Notes under the pieces: model-generated
Told to the model about the DNA's origin: nothing
Database searches by the model: none
Seen by the model: only the letters and a program-made list of their open reading frames with translations
NCBI GenBank assembly: GCA_001898625.1
Contig: MKUP01000023.1
Location: forward strand, 347,983 to 411,982
Length of the DNA stretch: 64,000 nucleotides
DNA from: Burkholderiales bacterium 67-32
GTDB taxonomy: Bacteria > Pseudomonadota > Gammaproteobacteria > Burkholderiales > Burkholderiaceae_B
Reading direction: 5' to 3'
In this document: in pieces, positions 35,878-45,032 of the stretch
Layout of the letters: every line of letters starts with the position of its first letter
Position numbering within the stretch: position 1 is the stretch's first letter
Program-made: the position numbers and the translations under genes

Positions 35878-37182
35878 GTGTCAGACCCGGTACCACTCTC
35901 GAAGAACATTGCCCGCCTCTCCCGCATGGAGCTGCCGGGCGCAGGCCAGGTGTGCGTGGCCGGCAACCATGCGTATGTCGGCCATATTCCGAACAAGGCG
36001 CAGTTGGGAACTTCCATTGTCGACATCTCGGATCCGCGCAAGCCGGTGGTCGTCAGCCAGATCCACCTGGACGATCCGGAATCGCACACCCACAAGGCGC
36101 GCGTGGTGGGCGACATCATGATCGTCAACAACGAACGCAACATGACCCGCATCGGACGCAAGGCGGACGAGCTTCCCGGCCTGCGCGCGCGGCTGCGCGA
36201 AACGCTGGGCCGGGACGCGACCCATGCGGAACTGGCCCAGGCCCTGAACGTGGACGCGGCCGACATTCCCAAGGTCGAGGAGGCCGAGCGCCGGCCCTAC
36301 GACCGCGGCGGCTTCAAGGTCTACGACATCTCGGACAAGACCCGGCCCCGCCTGCTGGTCCACCAGAAGACCGGCGGCATAGGCGTGCACCGCTTCGACA
36401 TGGACGAGAACTACGCCTATATTTCGACCGAAATGGCCGGCTACATCGGCAACGTCCTGGTCATCTACGATATACGCAACCCCAGCCGGCCCGAGGAAGT
36501 CTCGCGCTGGTGGATACCCGGGCAGCACACCGCCGGCGGCGAAACCCCCACCTGGTCCGGGCGCAGGACCCGGCTGCACCACGCGCTGCGCTATGGGGAC
36601 GAACTCTGGGCGGGCCTGTGGCACGGGGGCGTGGCGGTCATCGACGTCAAGGACATCCGCAAGCCGGCCACCTTGGGCAGTTTCAACTACCACCCGCCTT
36701 TTCCCGAGCCCTCGCACACCTTCATGCCGCTCGAACACCCCATCGGTGGACGCAGGATCGCGCTGGCCATCGATGAAGAAGACCACGCCCACGACGACGA
36801 GGAACTGGACCGGCGCCGGGGCCGCCCGCACGGCTGCCTGTGGGTGCTGGACGTCACCGATCTGTCGAATATCAAGGCGCTGTCGAGCTACGAGGTCAGC
36901 GAACTCGATTCACCGTGGAGCCGCGCCACGCCGGGGCGTTTCGGCGCGCACCAGTTCCAGGAGCAGCGCCGGGGGACCCTGGTCTATTGCGCGTGGTTCG
37001 CGGGCGGCCTGCGCGTGGTGGATGTGGCCAATCCCCTGTCGCCGCGCGAAGTGGGGTACTTCATTCCCCATCCGGCGGAGGGCAGGGCGGCGCCGCAGAC
37101 CAACGACGTATTCGTCGACGACCGGCATCGAATCTACATGGTCGATCGCTACGCCGGGTTCGACATCCTGGAACACACCTAG
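35878..37182 (+). CDS. LVIVD-repeat beta-propeller protein with a helical insert
   Basis: A 434-residue protein starting at GTG, with AAGGGGA 5 nt upstream. Six LVIVD-type blades are visible, for example TSIVDISDPRKPVVVSQ, FKVYDISDKTRPRLL, LVIYDIRNPSRPEEV, VAVIDVKDIRKPATL, LWVLDVTDLSNIKAL and LRVVDVANPLSPREV, consistent with a propeller. Between the first two blades lies an insert of about 45 residues (ARLRETLGRDATHAELAQAL region) that looks helical. There is no signal peptide, so it is cytoplasmic. As the last gene of a Bug-hydrolase operon it may act on the same compound, but no enzymatic role is known. Confidence 0.8.
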   Translation: MSDPVPLSKNIARLSRMELPGAGQVCVAGNHAYVGHIPNKAQLGTSIVDISDPRKPVVVSQIHLDDPESHTHKARVVGDIMIVNNERNMTRIGRKADELPGLRARLRETLGRDATHAELAQALNVDAADIPKVEEAERRPYDRGGFKVYDISDKTRPRLLVHQKTGGIGVHRFDMDENYAYISTEMAGYIGNVLVIYDIRNPSRPEEVSRWWIPGQHTAGGETPTWSGRRTRLHHALRYGDELWAGLWHGGVAVIDVKDIRKPATLGSFNYHPPFPEPSHTFMPLEHPIGGRRIALAIDEEDHAHDDEELDRRRGRPHGCLWVLDVTDLSNIKALSSYEVSELDSPWSRATPGRFGAHQFQEQRRGTLVYCAWFAGGLRVVDVANPLSPREVGYFIPHPAEGRAAPQTNDVFVDDRHRIYMVDRYAGFDILEHT

Positions 37183-37187
37183 CCAGG

Positions 37188-37382
37188 CTAGGCCTTGGAC
37201 GCAGGCAGCCGGGCGTAGCAGTGCTTGCAGATGGCGGCGGCAGGGTGCACGTACTTGCCGCAGCTCGGGCACTGCTTGCCATGTTTTTCACGGGCGACTT
37301 CGCGTGCCTTCGCCCGTTGGCGAGCCCTGAACACGAAGACCCCTACGCAGATGGCAGCGATGATGGCAATGAAAACAATCAT
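37188..37382 (-). CDS. Small membrane protein with a zinc-ribbon tail
   Basis: A 64-residue protein. Residues about 2-18 (IVFIAIIAAICVGVFVF) form one membrane segment, followed by a basic stretch and a C-terminal CPSCGKYVHPAAAICKHC, two CxxC knuckles of a zinc ribbon. It resembles small zinc-ribbon proteins of unknown role. It converges on the LVIVD gene with a 5-bp gap. A TATACT hexamer on its strand (37410-37415) may be its -10. Confidence 0.7.
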   Translation of the reverse strand: MIVFIAIIAAICVGVFVFRARQRAKAREVAREKHGKQCPSCGKYVHPAAAICKHCYARLPASKA

Positions 37383-37746
37383 GCTCTTCCCGTTGTAATT
37401 GCGCGAACGAGTATAGGGGCCGTGTGTTATAGGAAGTTTGCAGGATGTCTCAATTGTTAGAAAGAGCCCAATTCTTTTTTCTGCGAAAAGCGCGCCGCCC
37501 GGGCGGGGGAAATTGCTCCAAGAGCAACAAAGGCGCCTGAACAGTGGCTGAATGAAGGATCGCGCTCCCAGGGAATCCCCGGGCGAAGGCAGCGAGGCCG
37601 AAGAAAGAAGGCTCGTGCGCTAGCGAACGGATACACATGGCTGGAACATGGCCGGTCATGATGGCCAAGTTACATTTTCCGAAGCACGGACTCGGGAATA
37701 GGTAACCGCGGAGCCCGGGCACCAGGCGCCGGCCGTTCCGGGCCGC
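37383..37746. other. Intergenic stretch without a supported gene
   Basis: This 364-bp interval separates the zinc-ribbon gene from the thioesterase stop. It holds small palindromes: CCGCCCGGGCGG at 37495-37506, and TTGCTC/GAGCAA around a 3-nt loop at 37513-37527. A minus-strand open frame of 90 codons has no recognisable domain or ribosome site. I see no RNA gene or mobile element. Confidence 0.6.
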
Positions 37747-38178
37747 TCACGCCTGCCAGTAGCCGCCCGCCTCGATCGCGCGGCGCACGTCCTCGGGTAC
37801 CTCGATGGGCCGCATGGTGTGCATGTCGATGAACACCAGGACCAGCGCGGCGCGCAGGCGCACCGGCTGGTCGTCGCCGGCGCGGCTCAGTTCGATGGCG
37901 ATTTTCAGCGAGGTGCGTCCGACGCCGTCGATCCGCAGCGCCGAGACGATGTCCTCGCCCAGCCTGCTGGGGGCCAGGAAATCGACCTGCAGGTTGACGA
38001 TGGGGATGGCGATGTGCCGCTCGCCGTGCAGCGCGGCGAAGCCGGTGCCCAGGCCGTGCCGGAGCCAGTGTTCGACGGTGTCGTTCAAGATCTCGACATA
38101 GCGTGGGTAGAACACGATGCCGGCGGGATCGCAGTGCTTGAAGCCGATCTCGACCGGCATGACATGGATGGTTACCAT
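37747..38178 (-). CDS. Hotdog-fold acyl-CoA thioesterase (4-hydroxybenzoyl-CoA thioesterase/YbgC type)
   Basis: A 143-residue hotdog protein with the family active-site segment FKHCDPAGIVFYPRYVEILND, in which the Asp is the catalytic residue of Pseudomonas-type 4-hydroxybenzoyl-CoA thioesterase. It ends the long minus-strand operon with TRAP and Ior genes, 61 nt after iorB. Since IorAB makes aryl-acetyl-CoA, this enzyme is well placed to hydrolyse that thioester (inference from context). Alternatively it serves as a general short or aromatic acyl-CoA thioesterase. Confidence 0.87.
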   Translation of the reverse strand: MVTIHVMPVEIGFKHCDPAGIVFYPRYVEILNDTVEHWLRHGLGTGFAALHGERHIAIPIVNLQVDFLAPSRLGEDIVSALRIDGVGRTSLKIAIELSRAGDDQPVRLRAALVLVFIDMHTMRPIEVPEDVRRAIEAGGYWQA

Positions 38179-38239
38179 GCGATTTCCTCGATGGATGGAA
38201 CGGGCGGGCGCGGGGATGGCCGCGGCCCTCGATTAGACC

Positions 38240-39760
38240 CTATGCCGGGGCCCCCTGCGCGGCCGGCGCGATGCCCGAGAGCTGTCTGGCGAGCCGTTCG
38301 CCGCTGTCGTCGGCCAGCGCGGCCTCGCGCAGGCTGGCCACGGTGCGCGCGGCATCGCCGCGGCCGCGCAGGGCGGGCAGCACGGCGATGATCTTGCGGT
38401 AGCTGCCCAGGCCGCGCGCGTGGGTGTCGCCGTAGCCCTTGATCAGCCGCGGGCATTCGGCAATTTCGCAGGCCAGGTCGTAGTCCTCGGGAGCGAGCAG
38501 CACGACGAGGTCGAGCCAGTCTTGCATGCCGGCGGTCTCCCGCTCCTGCCGCAGCGACCGCGGCCGCAGCCGCTTGAAGGCCGTGACGCCGTACAGCAGC
38601 AGGAATCCGCGCAGGCTGGACGTGCGCACGACGCGGCCGCTACGGGTGGCGCGAGCCAGCAGCGGACCGGCCCAGCGCGAGGCCAGCAGCCACCGCCCGA
38701 GTCCGGCAGGCAGCATGTCGGCGATTTCTTCCGGGCGGGGGTGGAAGAATTCGTTGATGCGTAGCATCTGCCCGGCGCGAGCCCCGTGCTGCTGCCGGAC
38801 GCGGTCGAAACGGGTCGCGCGGATCTTCAGTTCGGCGACGCGGACGGTGTCCTCGTAGGTCATCCACAGGGCAAGATGGCGCGCCGTCTCGCGCAGCAGG
38901 CGGCCGGAAGGGTCGGTGCCCTGGACGGTATCCAGCAAGGGCCGCAGCCGGTCCAGGTACAGGGCGGCGTAGGCAGGGTCCTGGTAGTCGGCGGCGCGGA
39001 CGACGCCGGCCCGCAGGATGTCCTTGAGCGGGGCGGGAAACTCCTGGCCGATGCGGGCGTCCAGCGGCGCGAGCCGGGCGTCGATGGCCGTGTCGGCCGT
39101 CTGCGGTGCCGAGGAGGGCGCGGGGGCGTCGGCATGGGCGCGCCAGCCCGCGTCGAAAGCCTGGAGGCTCGCCGCCACGCCTATCCCGCCGCGCTCGATG
39201 GCGGCTTCGAAGGCCTGCCGGTCCCAGGGCAGCGCCCCGGTGGCGGCCAGCGCGCCGAACAGGGTCGCGCTGATGACGCTGCCGCTGCGTTCGGCCAGCG
39301 CCGAGTAGTCGCGGCAGATGAATTCGCGGGCGGCCGCGCGGCCCGCTTCGTGCAGCGAAGCATAGTCCTTGCGCCCGTCGCCCATCGCCATCTTCTCGGG
39401 CAGGGCATAGACGCGGTTCGACGAGGCGATCAGCACGGTCCTGTCGGGCGTCACGAGTCCACGCTGCACCGCCCGGGCCGCCTCCATCAGTTCGGAGGCG
39501 ATCACCACGTCCACGTCGCCGGGAACAGGCATCAGGCCGAGCACGGGCGTGCGCGTCTGGTGACGGGGGCCGGGCAGGAGCTCCACGTAGTAGATCGTGG
39601 CGCCGGTGCGCTGCGCGACGCCGGGGACGGACGTGGACTGGGCGTGAAAGCCCGCGTGTTCGGCCGTGGCCACGATCCAGTCGGCCAGCACCCCGCCGCC
39701 TTCCCCGCCCATGGCGAGGATGGCGATCTTGATCGGGCGCGGGGTTGCCTCAAGCGGCAT
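38240..39760 (-). CDS. iorB: Indolepyruvate oxidoreductase beta-subunit family protein
   Basis: A 506-residue protein. The N-terminal 200 residues are the gamma/beta-type domain of 2-oxoacid:acceptor oxidoreductases (IKIAILAMGGEGGGVLADWIVATAEHAGF; QSTSVPGVAQRTGATIYYVE). The C-terminal 300 residues form the extra helical domain (DUF6537-like) found in long IorB proteins of Proteobacteria. It forms the holoenzyme with IorA and oxidatively decarboxylates indolepyruvate or related aryl pyruvates. Its ATG (39758-39760) lies 11 nt inside iorA, so the subunits are co-translated. It is much longer than archaeal IorB (about 200 residues). Confidence 0.87.
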   Translation of the reverse strand: MPLEATPRPIKIAILAMGGEGGGVLADWIVATAEHAGFHAQSTSVPGVAQRTGATIYYVELLPGPRHQTRTPVLGLMPVPGDVDVVIASELMEAARAVQRGLVTPDRTVLIASSNRVYALPEKMAMGDGRKDYASLHEAGRAAAREFICRDYSALAERSGSVISATLFGALAATGALPWDRQAFEAAIERGGIGVAASLQAFDAGWRAHADAPAPSSAPQTADTAIDARLAPLDARIGQEFPAPLKDILRAGVVRAADYQDPAYAALYLDRLRPLLDTVQGTDPSGRLLRETARHLALWMTYEDTVRVAELKIRATRFDRVRQQHGARAGQMLRINEFFHPRPEEIADMLPAGLGRWLLASRWAGPLLARATRSGRVVRTSSLRGFLLLYGVTAFKRLRPRSLRQERETAGMQDWLDLVVLLAPEDYDLACEIAECPRLIKGYGDTHARGLGSYRKIIAVLPALRGRGDAARTVASLREAALADDSGERLARQLSGIAPAAQGAPA

Positions 39761-41936
39761 GGCGATACTCCTGCTTGGCAAGGCGGCGCTGCAGGAATCC
39801 GATGATCTTTCCGGCCAGGCGCGCGCCCAGGGTTTCGAGGCGGGTGGGGTTGGTCACGACGTCGGCGCGGTAGAACGACGGGCACAACACGGCGGCGTGC
39901 GAGACTTCGCCGCACAGGCCGCAGCCCACGCAACTGGGCAGCACGGTGGCGACCGGGTCGCGGCGCAGCGGGTCGGGGTTGTCCTTGATCGACAGCGAGG
40001 GGCAGCCGGACAGGCGTATGCAGGAGTGGTCGCCGGTACAGGTGTCGTGGTCGACGCCGAACTGTTCCTTGACCACCCGCCGGCCTTCCTTGGCCATCTG
40101 GCGCTGCCGGGGCTTGATTCGCCGCTGCTTGTTCAGCATGCATTCGGACTGGGCGATCACGACCTTGGGGCCGGGTGCGTCGGTCGTGAGCGCCTCGTTC
40201 AAGACCGACTGCATCTGCTGGAGGTCGTAGGTATGGGTGACGGTGCGGACCCACTCGACGCCCACGCCCCGCACTGCGGCCTCGATGCCGTGGTGGGTCG
40301 AGCGGGTGGGGGTGTCGGCGGCGGACGAGAGGATGTCCTGGCCGCCGGTCGCCGCCGAATAGCCGTTGTCGACGATGACCGTGACGTTGTTGCTGCGGTT
40401 GAAGACCGCGTTGCCGATGCCGGAGGTCAGGCCGTTGTGCCAGAAGCCGCCGTCGCCCATGATGCTGACGGTGCGCCGGTCGGTCTCGCCGGTGTTCAGG
40501 GCCGCCGCGCCGGCGGCGCCCAGCCCGTAGCCCATCGAGGTCGCACCGATGTTGAACGGGGCGAGCGCGGCGAACTGGTGGCAGCCGATGTCGGCGCTGA
40601 CGTAGTGCTTGCCGATGCGGCGCTCGACCATCTTCATCGCGGTGAAGATGGGGCGTTCCGGGCAGCCGGTGCAGAAGGAGGGCGGCCGCGGCAGCACCTC
40701 GTCCACCTTCTCCAATGCGACGCCGGGCATGGACGGCACGATGGGCGGGATCCTGGGTTCGAGCATCTGGGCCACGCCCTCGGGCACGGGCCGCCGCCCG
40801 GCCAGCCCAGGCGCGTGGCGGTCGAGGAAGCGGCGCAGTCCCTTCATCACGACCCGGGGCGTGTATTCTCCGGCGCGCGGCAGGATGTCCTTGCCGTGCA
40901 GCACGGTCGCGACGTCAGCGCGGCGCAGGATGGTGTGCAGCGCCTGTTCGATGAACTCGGGCTGGCCTTCCTCCAGCATCAGCACCGCGTCCTTGCCCCG
41001 GCAGAAGTCCAGCACCTCGTCTTCCACGACGGGATAGACGACGTTCATGACGTAGATGGGTATGTCGGTATCGCCGTAGATGTTGGCCAGGCCCATCAGC
41101 TCCAGCACCCGCATCAGGGTGTTGTACAGGCCGCCCTGGACGATGATGCCGACATGGCGGGCCTCGCCGTCGAAGCATTCGTTCAGGCCGTGCTCGCGCA
41201 CGAAATCCTCGGCCGCCTTCCAGCGCTGCGTGATCTTCTCGTGCTCGTGCACGAAGGTGGCGGGAGCCAGGGCCATGCGCTCCACGTCGCGCCGCGGCTG
41301 CTCGATGGCGTCCTTCAGCGAGAACGCGGGACGCCTGTTGTCGGTGGCGGCGAAGCGGCCGTGGGCGTGGCAGGCGCGGATGCGCAGCGTCAGCATGACG
41401 GGCGTGTTGCTGGCCTCGGACAGATCGAAGCTCTGCTGCACGGCGCGCACCAACGAAGGCAGGTTGGGGCGGGGATCCAGCAGCCACATCTGCGACTTCA
41501 TCGCGAAGGCGTGGGAACGCTCCTGGATGATGCTCGATCCTTCCCCGTAGTCCTCGCCCAGGATGATGAGCGCGCCGCCGGTCACGCCGCCCGAGGCGAG
41601 ATTGGACAGCGCGTCCGAGGCCACGTTGGTGCCGACGGTGGACTTGAAGGTGATGGCGCCGCGCAGCGGATAGTGGACCGAGGCCCCCAGCATGGCGGCC
41701 GCCGTCGCCTCGCTGGCGCTGCTTTCGAAGTGCACGCCCAGCTCGTCCAGGATTTCGCTGGCATCGGCCAGGACGTCCATGAGATGGGAGACGGGCGAGC
41801 CCTGGTAGCCGCCGACGTACGAGACGCCGGACTGCAGCAGGGCCTTGGTCACGGCCAGGATGCCTTCGCCTTCGAACTCCTGGCCCGCGCCCAGGCGCAG
41901 CTTCGTGACTTCCTGCTTGAATGATCGCTCTGCCAT
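39750..41936 (-). CDS. iorA: Indolepyruvate:ferredoxin oxidoreductase alpha subunit
   Basis: A 728-residue subunit. The N-terminal part is the pyruvate-binding domain (GYQGSPVSHLMDVLADA). The TPP-binding domain near the middle reads SIMGDGGFWHNGLTSGIGNAV with downstream VDN. The C-terminal ferredoxin-like part has a CVGCGLCGEVSHAAVLCP cluster motif plus CTGDHSC. The enzyme converts an aryl pyruvate, CoA and oxidised ferredoxin to aryl-acetyl-CoA and CO2. No dedicated ferredoxin gene is adjacent. It is preceded by a TRAP transporter on the same strand with a 109-bp gap. Confidence 0.92.
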   Translation of the reverse strand: MAERSFKQEVTKLRLGAGQEFEGEGILAVTKALLQSGVSYVGGYQGSPVSHLMDVLADASEILDELGVHFESSASEATAAAMLGASVHYPLRGAITFKSTVGTNVASDALSNLASGGVTGGALIILGEDYGEGSSIIQERSHAFAMKSQMWLLDPRPNLPSLVRAVQQSFDLSEASNTPVMLTLRIRACHAHGRFAATDNRRPAFSLKDAIEQPRRDVERMALAPATFVHEHEKITQRWKAAEDFVREHGLNECFDGEARHVGIIVQGGLYNTLMRVLELMGLANIYGDTDIPIYVMNVVYPVVEDEVLDFCRGKDAVLMLEEGQPEFIEQALHTILRRADVATVLHGKDILPRAGEYTPRVVMKGLRRFLDRHAPGLAGRRPVPEGVAQMLEPRIPPIVPSMPGVALEKVDEVLPRPPSFCTGCPERPIFTAMKMVERRIGKHYVSADIGCHQFAALAPFNIGATSMGYGLGAAGAAALNTGETDRRTVSIMGDGGFWHNGLTSGIGNAVFNRSNNVTVIVDNGYSAATGGQDILSSAADTPTRSTHHGIEAAVRGVGVEWVRTVTHTYDLQQMQSVLNEALTTDAPGPKVVIAQSECMLNKQRRIKPRQRQMAKEGRRVVKEQFGVDHDTCTGDHSCIRLSGCPSLSIKDNPDPLRRDPVATVLPSCVGCGLCGEVSHAAVLCPSFYRADVVTNPTRLETLGARLAGKIIGFLQRRLAKQEYRHAA

Positions 41937-41971
41937 AAGCGTTCCGGAAAAAAGATGAAAGAGACCCTGGC

Positions 41972-41989
41972 GGCCGTCGACCGACGGCC
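41972..41989 (-). other. Hairpin between dctM and iorA
   Basis: GGCCGTC (41972-41978) pairs perfectly with GACGGCC (41983-41989) around GACC, in the 109-bp gap of the operon. On the coding strand a run of six T follows about 20 nt later, too far for a standard terminator. It may set the ratio of transporter to enzyme. Confidence 0.4.
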
Positions 41990-42045
41990 ACCATGGCGAA
42001 AAGAAGAATCGGGAGCGCGCGCGGCGCGCGGGGAATGTCTCTTCC

Positions 42046-43356
42046 CTAGAACCTCGCGGGCAGCCAGGTGGCGATCGCGGGCCAGAAGAAGATCGCCACC
42101 AGCAGCAGCATCGTCATCGCCACGTAGGGCGTGACCGCCTTGAAGATGTCGGTCATCCGGACTTCGGCCGGCGCCACGCCGCGCATCGTCATCAGCAGCA
42201 TGCCGTGCGGGGGCAGCAGGAGACCCAGCTGCATGCAGATCAGGTACATGATGCCGAACCAGACCGTGTCGATGCCCAACTGGTTGACGATGGGCATGAA
42301 CACCGGCAGCGTGATCATCATCATGGAGATCTGTTCGACGAACAGGCCCAGGAAGATCAGCAGCGCCAGCATGCCCGCGACGATGGCCATCGGGGACAGC
42401 CCCGTGCTCGTCACCGTCTGCACCAGGCCGTTGGTGGCGCCCGAGAAGCTCAGGATCTGGGAGAAGGTGGTGGCGCCCAGGATGATGAACAGGATCATGG
42501 CCGAGATCACCAGCGTGCCCTTGAGCGCGGCGAACAGCCGGGCCGGCGTCAGCGCCCGGTAGCAGGCGGTGACCAGGATGGTCGCCATCGAGCCCAGGGC
42601 GGCTGATTCCGTGGGCGTCGCCCAGCCGGCGATCATCGAGCCGACCACCACGCCGAAGATCGTCGCCAGCGGCAGCACGTAGACCAGGAAGGGCCGCACC
42701 CGCTCCCAGCCCCGGTGTTCGTCCAGCGGGCCGTTGGGCGCGATGGCGGGCCGCAGGCTGGCGCGGACCACGATGTAGGCGATGAACGACAGGCTCAGGA
42801 TGAAGCCGGGCGTGACGCCCCCCACCAGCAGCTTGGAGATCGAGATGCCGGACAGCGAACCGAGCAGCACCGTGATGGCCGAGGGCGGGATCAGCATGTC
42901 GACCGCGCCGATGGCCATGATGGGGCCGCAGGCCATGGTCGGGTGATAGCCGCGCTGGAGCATGAGCGGCAGCATCAGGCTGCCCAGCATGGCGGTGGTC
43001 GCGATGGTGGAGCCCGAGATGGCCGAGAAGATCGTGCCGGCCACGACCGCGACCACCGCCAGCCGGGCGGGCATGCGGCGGATCAGGCGCTCGATGCCGT
43101 CGATCACCTTGAGCGCCACGCCCGTGTGGAACAGGACCTCGCCCATCAGGACGAACAGCGGGATGGGCGTGAGCGAGAAGCTGGTGATGGAGGCCGAGCC
43201 GTTGCGCACCAACTGGCCCAGGCCGGGTTCGCCGCCCAGGAACAGCAGCGCCCCGGCCAGGTTGACGACCAGGAAGGAGAAGGCCACGGGCAGGCCGAGG
43301 AACAGCAGGGCGGTGGAACCGCCGAACAGCAGCAGCGAGGCTTGTTGCCAGGTCAT
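42046..43356 (-). CDS. dctM: TRAP transporter large permease (DctM)
   Basis: A 436-residue membrane protein with about twelve hydrophobic segments. It has DctM-family signatures such as LFLGLPVAFSFLVVNLAGAL at the start and MPIVNQLGIDTVWFGIMYLI near the end. It forms the ion-coupled channel subunit of a tripartite ATP-independent periplasmic transporter. It is 9 nt downstream of dctQ. Its operon partners IorAB suggest an aromatic 2-oxo acid as cargo (inference). Confidence 0.93.
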   Translation of the reverse strand: MTWQQASLLLFGGSTALLFLGLPVAFSFLVVNLAGALLFLGGEPGLGQLVRNGSASITSFSLTPIPLFVLMGEVLFHTGVALKVIDGIERLIRRMPARLAVVAVVAGTIFSAISGSTIATTAMLGSLMLPLMLQRGYHPTMACGPIMAIGAVDMLIPPSAITVLLGSLSGISISKLLVGGVTPGFILSLSFIAYIVVRASLRPAIAPNGPLDEHRGWERVRPFLVYVLPLATIFGVVVGSMIAGWATPTESAALGSMATILVTACYRALTPARLFAALKGTLVISAMILFIILGATTFSQILSFSGATNGLVQTVTSTGLSPMAIVAGMLALLIFLGLFVEQISMMMITLPVFMPIVNQLGIDTVWFGIMYLICMQLGLLLPPHGMLLMTMRGVAPAEVRMTDIFKAVTPYVAMTMLLLVAIFFWPAIATWLPARF

Positions 43357-43365
43357 GGGCGCCTC

Positions 43366-43881
43366 CTAGCTGGCCGACACGGCGTCGTGCCGCGGCCGGT
43401 GTTCGGCCTTGCGCAGCCGGTCCATGCGGAACAGGAACTCGAGCGACAGCAGGGAGAAGCTGAGCACCCAGGGGGCGGTCCCCCACCATTCCGGCGTCAC
43501 CAGCGTCTTGGTGATCATGCCGCCGCCCAGGTAGCTTTCATGGGTGACCAGCCAGCCGTGGTAGGCCAGCGCGACGCTGCAGGCGAAGCCGAGCAGGTCG
43601 GCCGCCCACTCGCAGGCCCAGCCGGCGCGCGCCGGCAGGGCCTGCAGCAGGATGTCGACCCGGATGTGCTGGCCCTGGCGCAGCAGCCAGGGCGCGGCCA
43701 GCATGGTCATGGCGGACAGCATCGTTTCCGAGATCTCGTTGCTCCAGGACAGGTCGGCCAGGCCGGTGTTGCGGGTGAACACGTCGGCGCAGATCATGAC
43801 GGTCATCGCCAGCAGGATCAGGCAGGCCAGGGAGAAACAGAGATAGAGCAACTGCCCGTAGGCGCGTGAAATCGTCTGCAT
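43366..43881 (-). CDS. dctQ: TRAP transporter small permease (DctQ)
   Basis: A 171-residue protein with four hydrophobic segments (first LLYLCFSLACLILLAMTVMICADV). It carries the DctQ hallmarks FTRNTG, LSWSNEISE and the small-permease loop HIRVDILLQALPARAG. It pairs with DctM. It starts 6 nt after dctP and ends 9 nt before dctM, so the three TRAP genes form one unit. Confidence 0.92.
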   Translation of the reverse strand: MQTISRAYGQLLYLCFSLACLILLAMTVMICADVFTRNTGLADLSWSNEISETMLSAMTMLAAPWLLRQGQHIRVDILLQALPARAGWACEWAADLLGFACSVALAYHGWLVTHESYLGGGMITKTLVTPEWWGTAPWVLSFSLLSLEFLFRMDRLRKAEHRPRHDAVSAS

Positions 43882-43887
43882 GGCGGA

Positions 43888-44892
43888 TCAGGGGCGCGAG
43901 AACAACGACTTCAGCTTGGCCGCGTGCGCGGGGCTGACCTCGGCCATCCGCTTCCAGGCGGCGTCATGGGCGGCGTCCAGCAGCTTGCGGCTGTCTTGCG
44001 GCGACAGGGCGATGGTCTTGACGCCCGCCTCGGCCTGCCGCTTGGTCTCGGCCGCGACTTCGTCCTTGTACGTGGCGTTCTGTTCCTCGGCCCACGCGAA
44101 TTGCTTCTGCAGGAACTCGCGCTGGGCCTGCGTCAGGTTCTTCCAGGACGACAGGTTCATCAGGATGCCGTTCTCCGAGCCATAGAAACCGGGGTCCACG
44201 CGGTACTTGGTTTTTTCCTGCCAGCCCAGGTCGAAGATGCCGGCGATGGGCCAGCCGTAGCCGTCCACCACGCCGCGTTCCAGGGCGGTGTAGAGCTCGC
44301 CGGGCGCGGTCTGCACCACCGTGCTGCCCAGGCCCAGGAACAGGTCCCGGTAGACCGGGGTGATGCGCATCTTCTGGCCCTTGAGATCGCCGGTGAAACC
44401 CTTGTTGGTGTAGATGTGATAGGGCACGCCTTCGCTGAGCCGGGCGAGGTAGGTCAGGCCCTTGGGCGCCAGCAGCGTGTTCATGTAGTCGATGGCGCCG
44501 TTCTCGCGCAGCTGCCGGGTCGTCAGGTCGGTGTACGACATGGCGATGGCCTCGGGCACGATGTTGGTGTAGAACACGCCGGTCACGTTGGCGAGGTCGA
44601 CCACCTTGTTGCGCACGGCGTTGCCCACCTCGAACGGCGGGATGGCCTTGGGACCGCCGATGTAGTTGATCTGCACCAGGCCCTTGCCTTCCCGGTTGAC
44701 CTTTTCGACGAAGCGCTCGAAGTGGCGGGAGAAGAAGGTCTTCTCGTCGAAGGAACTGACGGCGCGCAGGGTGACCTGCTGGGCCTGGCCCAGGGCCGGC
44801 GCGGCCAGACAGGCGAGCGCGGCGGCCGCGAGGATGGCGCGGCGCTTTCCTTGCGGGGAGCGGGAACCGGCGTTGACGAGGGACCTGAGCAT
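43888..44892 (-). CDS. dctP: TRAP transporter solute receptor (DctP)
   Basis: A 334-residue periplasmic receptor. The signal peptide (KRRAILAAAALACLAAPALGQA) is followed by the DctP fold. A family arginine sits in a segment such as LKGQKMRITPVYRD, and ALERGVVDGYGWPIAGIFDLGWQ is typical of receptors for aromatic or keto acids. The ATG at 44892 is chosen because it starts the signal; upstream open sequence is promoter region. It is the first gene of the operon, divergent from a LysR gene 246 bp away. Confidence 0.9.
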   Translation of the reverse strand: MLRSLVNAGSRSPQGKRRAILAAAALACLAAPALGQAQQVTLRAVSSFDEKTFFSRHFERFVEKVNREGKGLVQINYIGGPKAIPPFEVGNAVRNKVVDLANVTGVFYTNIVPEAIAMSYTDLTTRQLRENGAIDYMNTLLAPKGLTYLARLSEGVPYHIYTNKGFTGDLKGQKMRITPVYRDLFLGLGSTVVQTAPGELYTALERGVVDGYGWPIAGIFDLGWQEKTKYRVDPGFYGSENGILMNLSSWKNLTQAQREFLQKQFAWAEEQNATYKDEVAAETKRQAEAGVKTIALSPQDSRKLLDAAHDAAWKRMAEVSPAHAAKLKSLFSRP

Positions 44893-45032
44893 GTTGTCTC
44901 CATTGCCGGCTTCTTTCGCGAGGCGCGGGCCCGCGAAGGCGGCGATAAGGGGTTGGATGGATGGGATGGCGAGGCGGACCGAGGTTAGAGGGCGGCCGCG
45001 AGCCCCGTCAACGCGATTTCCTGCGGCATGCG

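Noticed and set aside
37495-37527. Small palindromes as a CRISPR or small-RNA terminator
   Set aside because: They are not repeated, have no spacers and no T-run, and no promoter points through them.
37450-37722. A 90-codon minus-strand frame in the largest gene-free gap
   Set aside because: No ribosome site, no recognisable domain and poor codon style; the gap also holds small palindromes.
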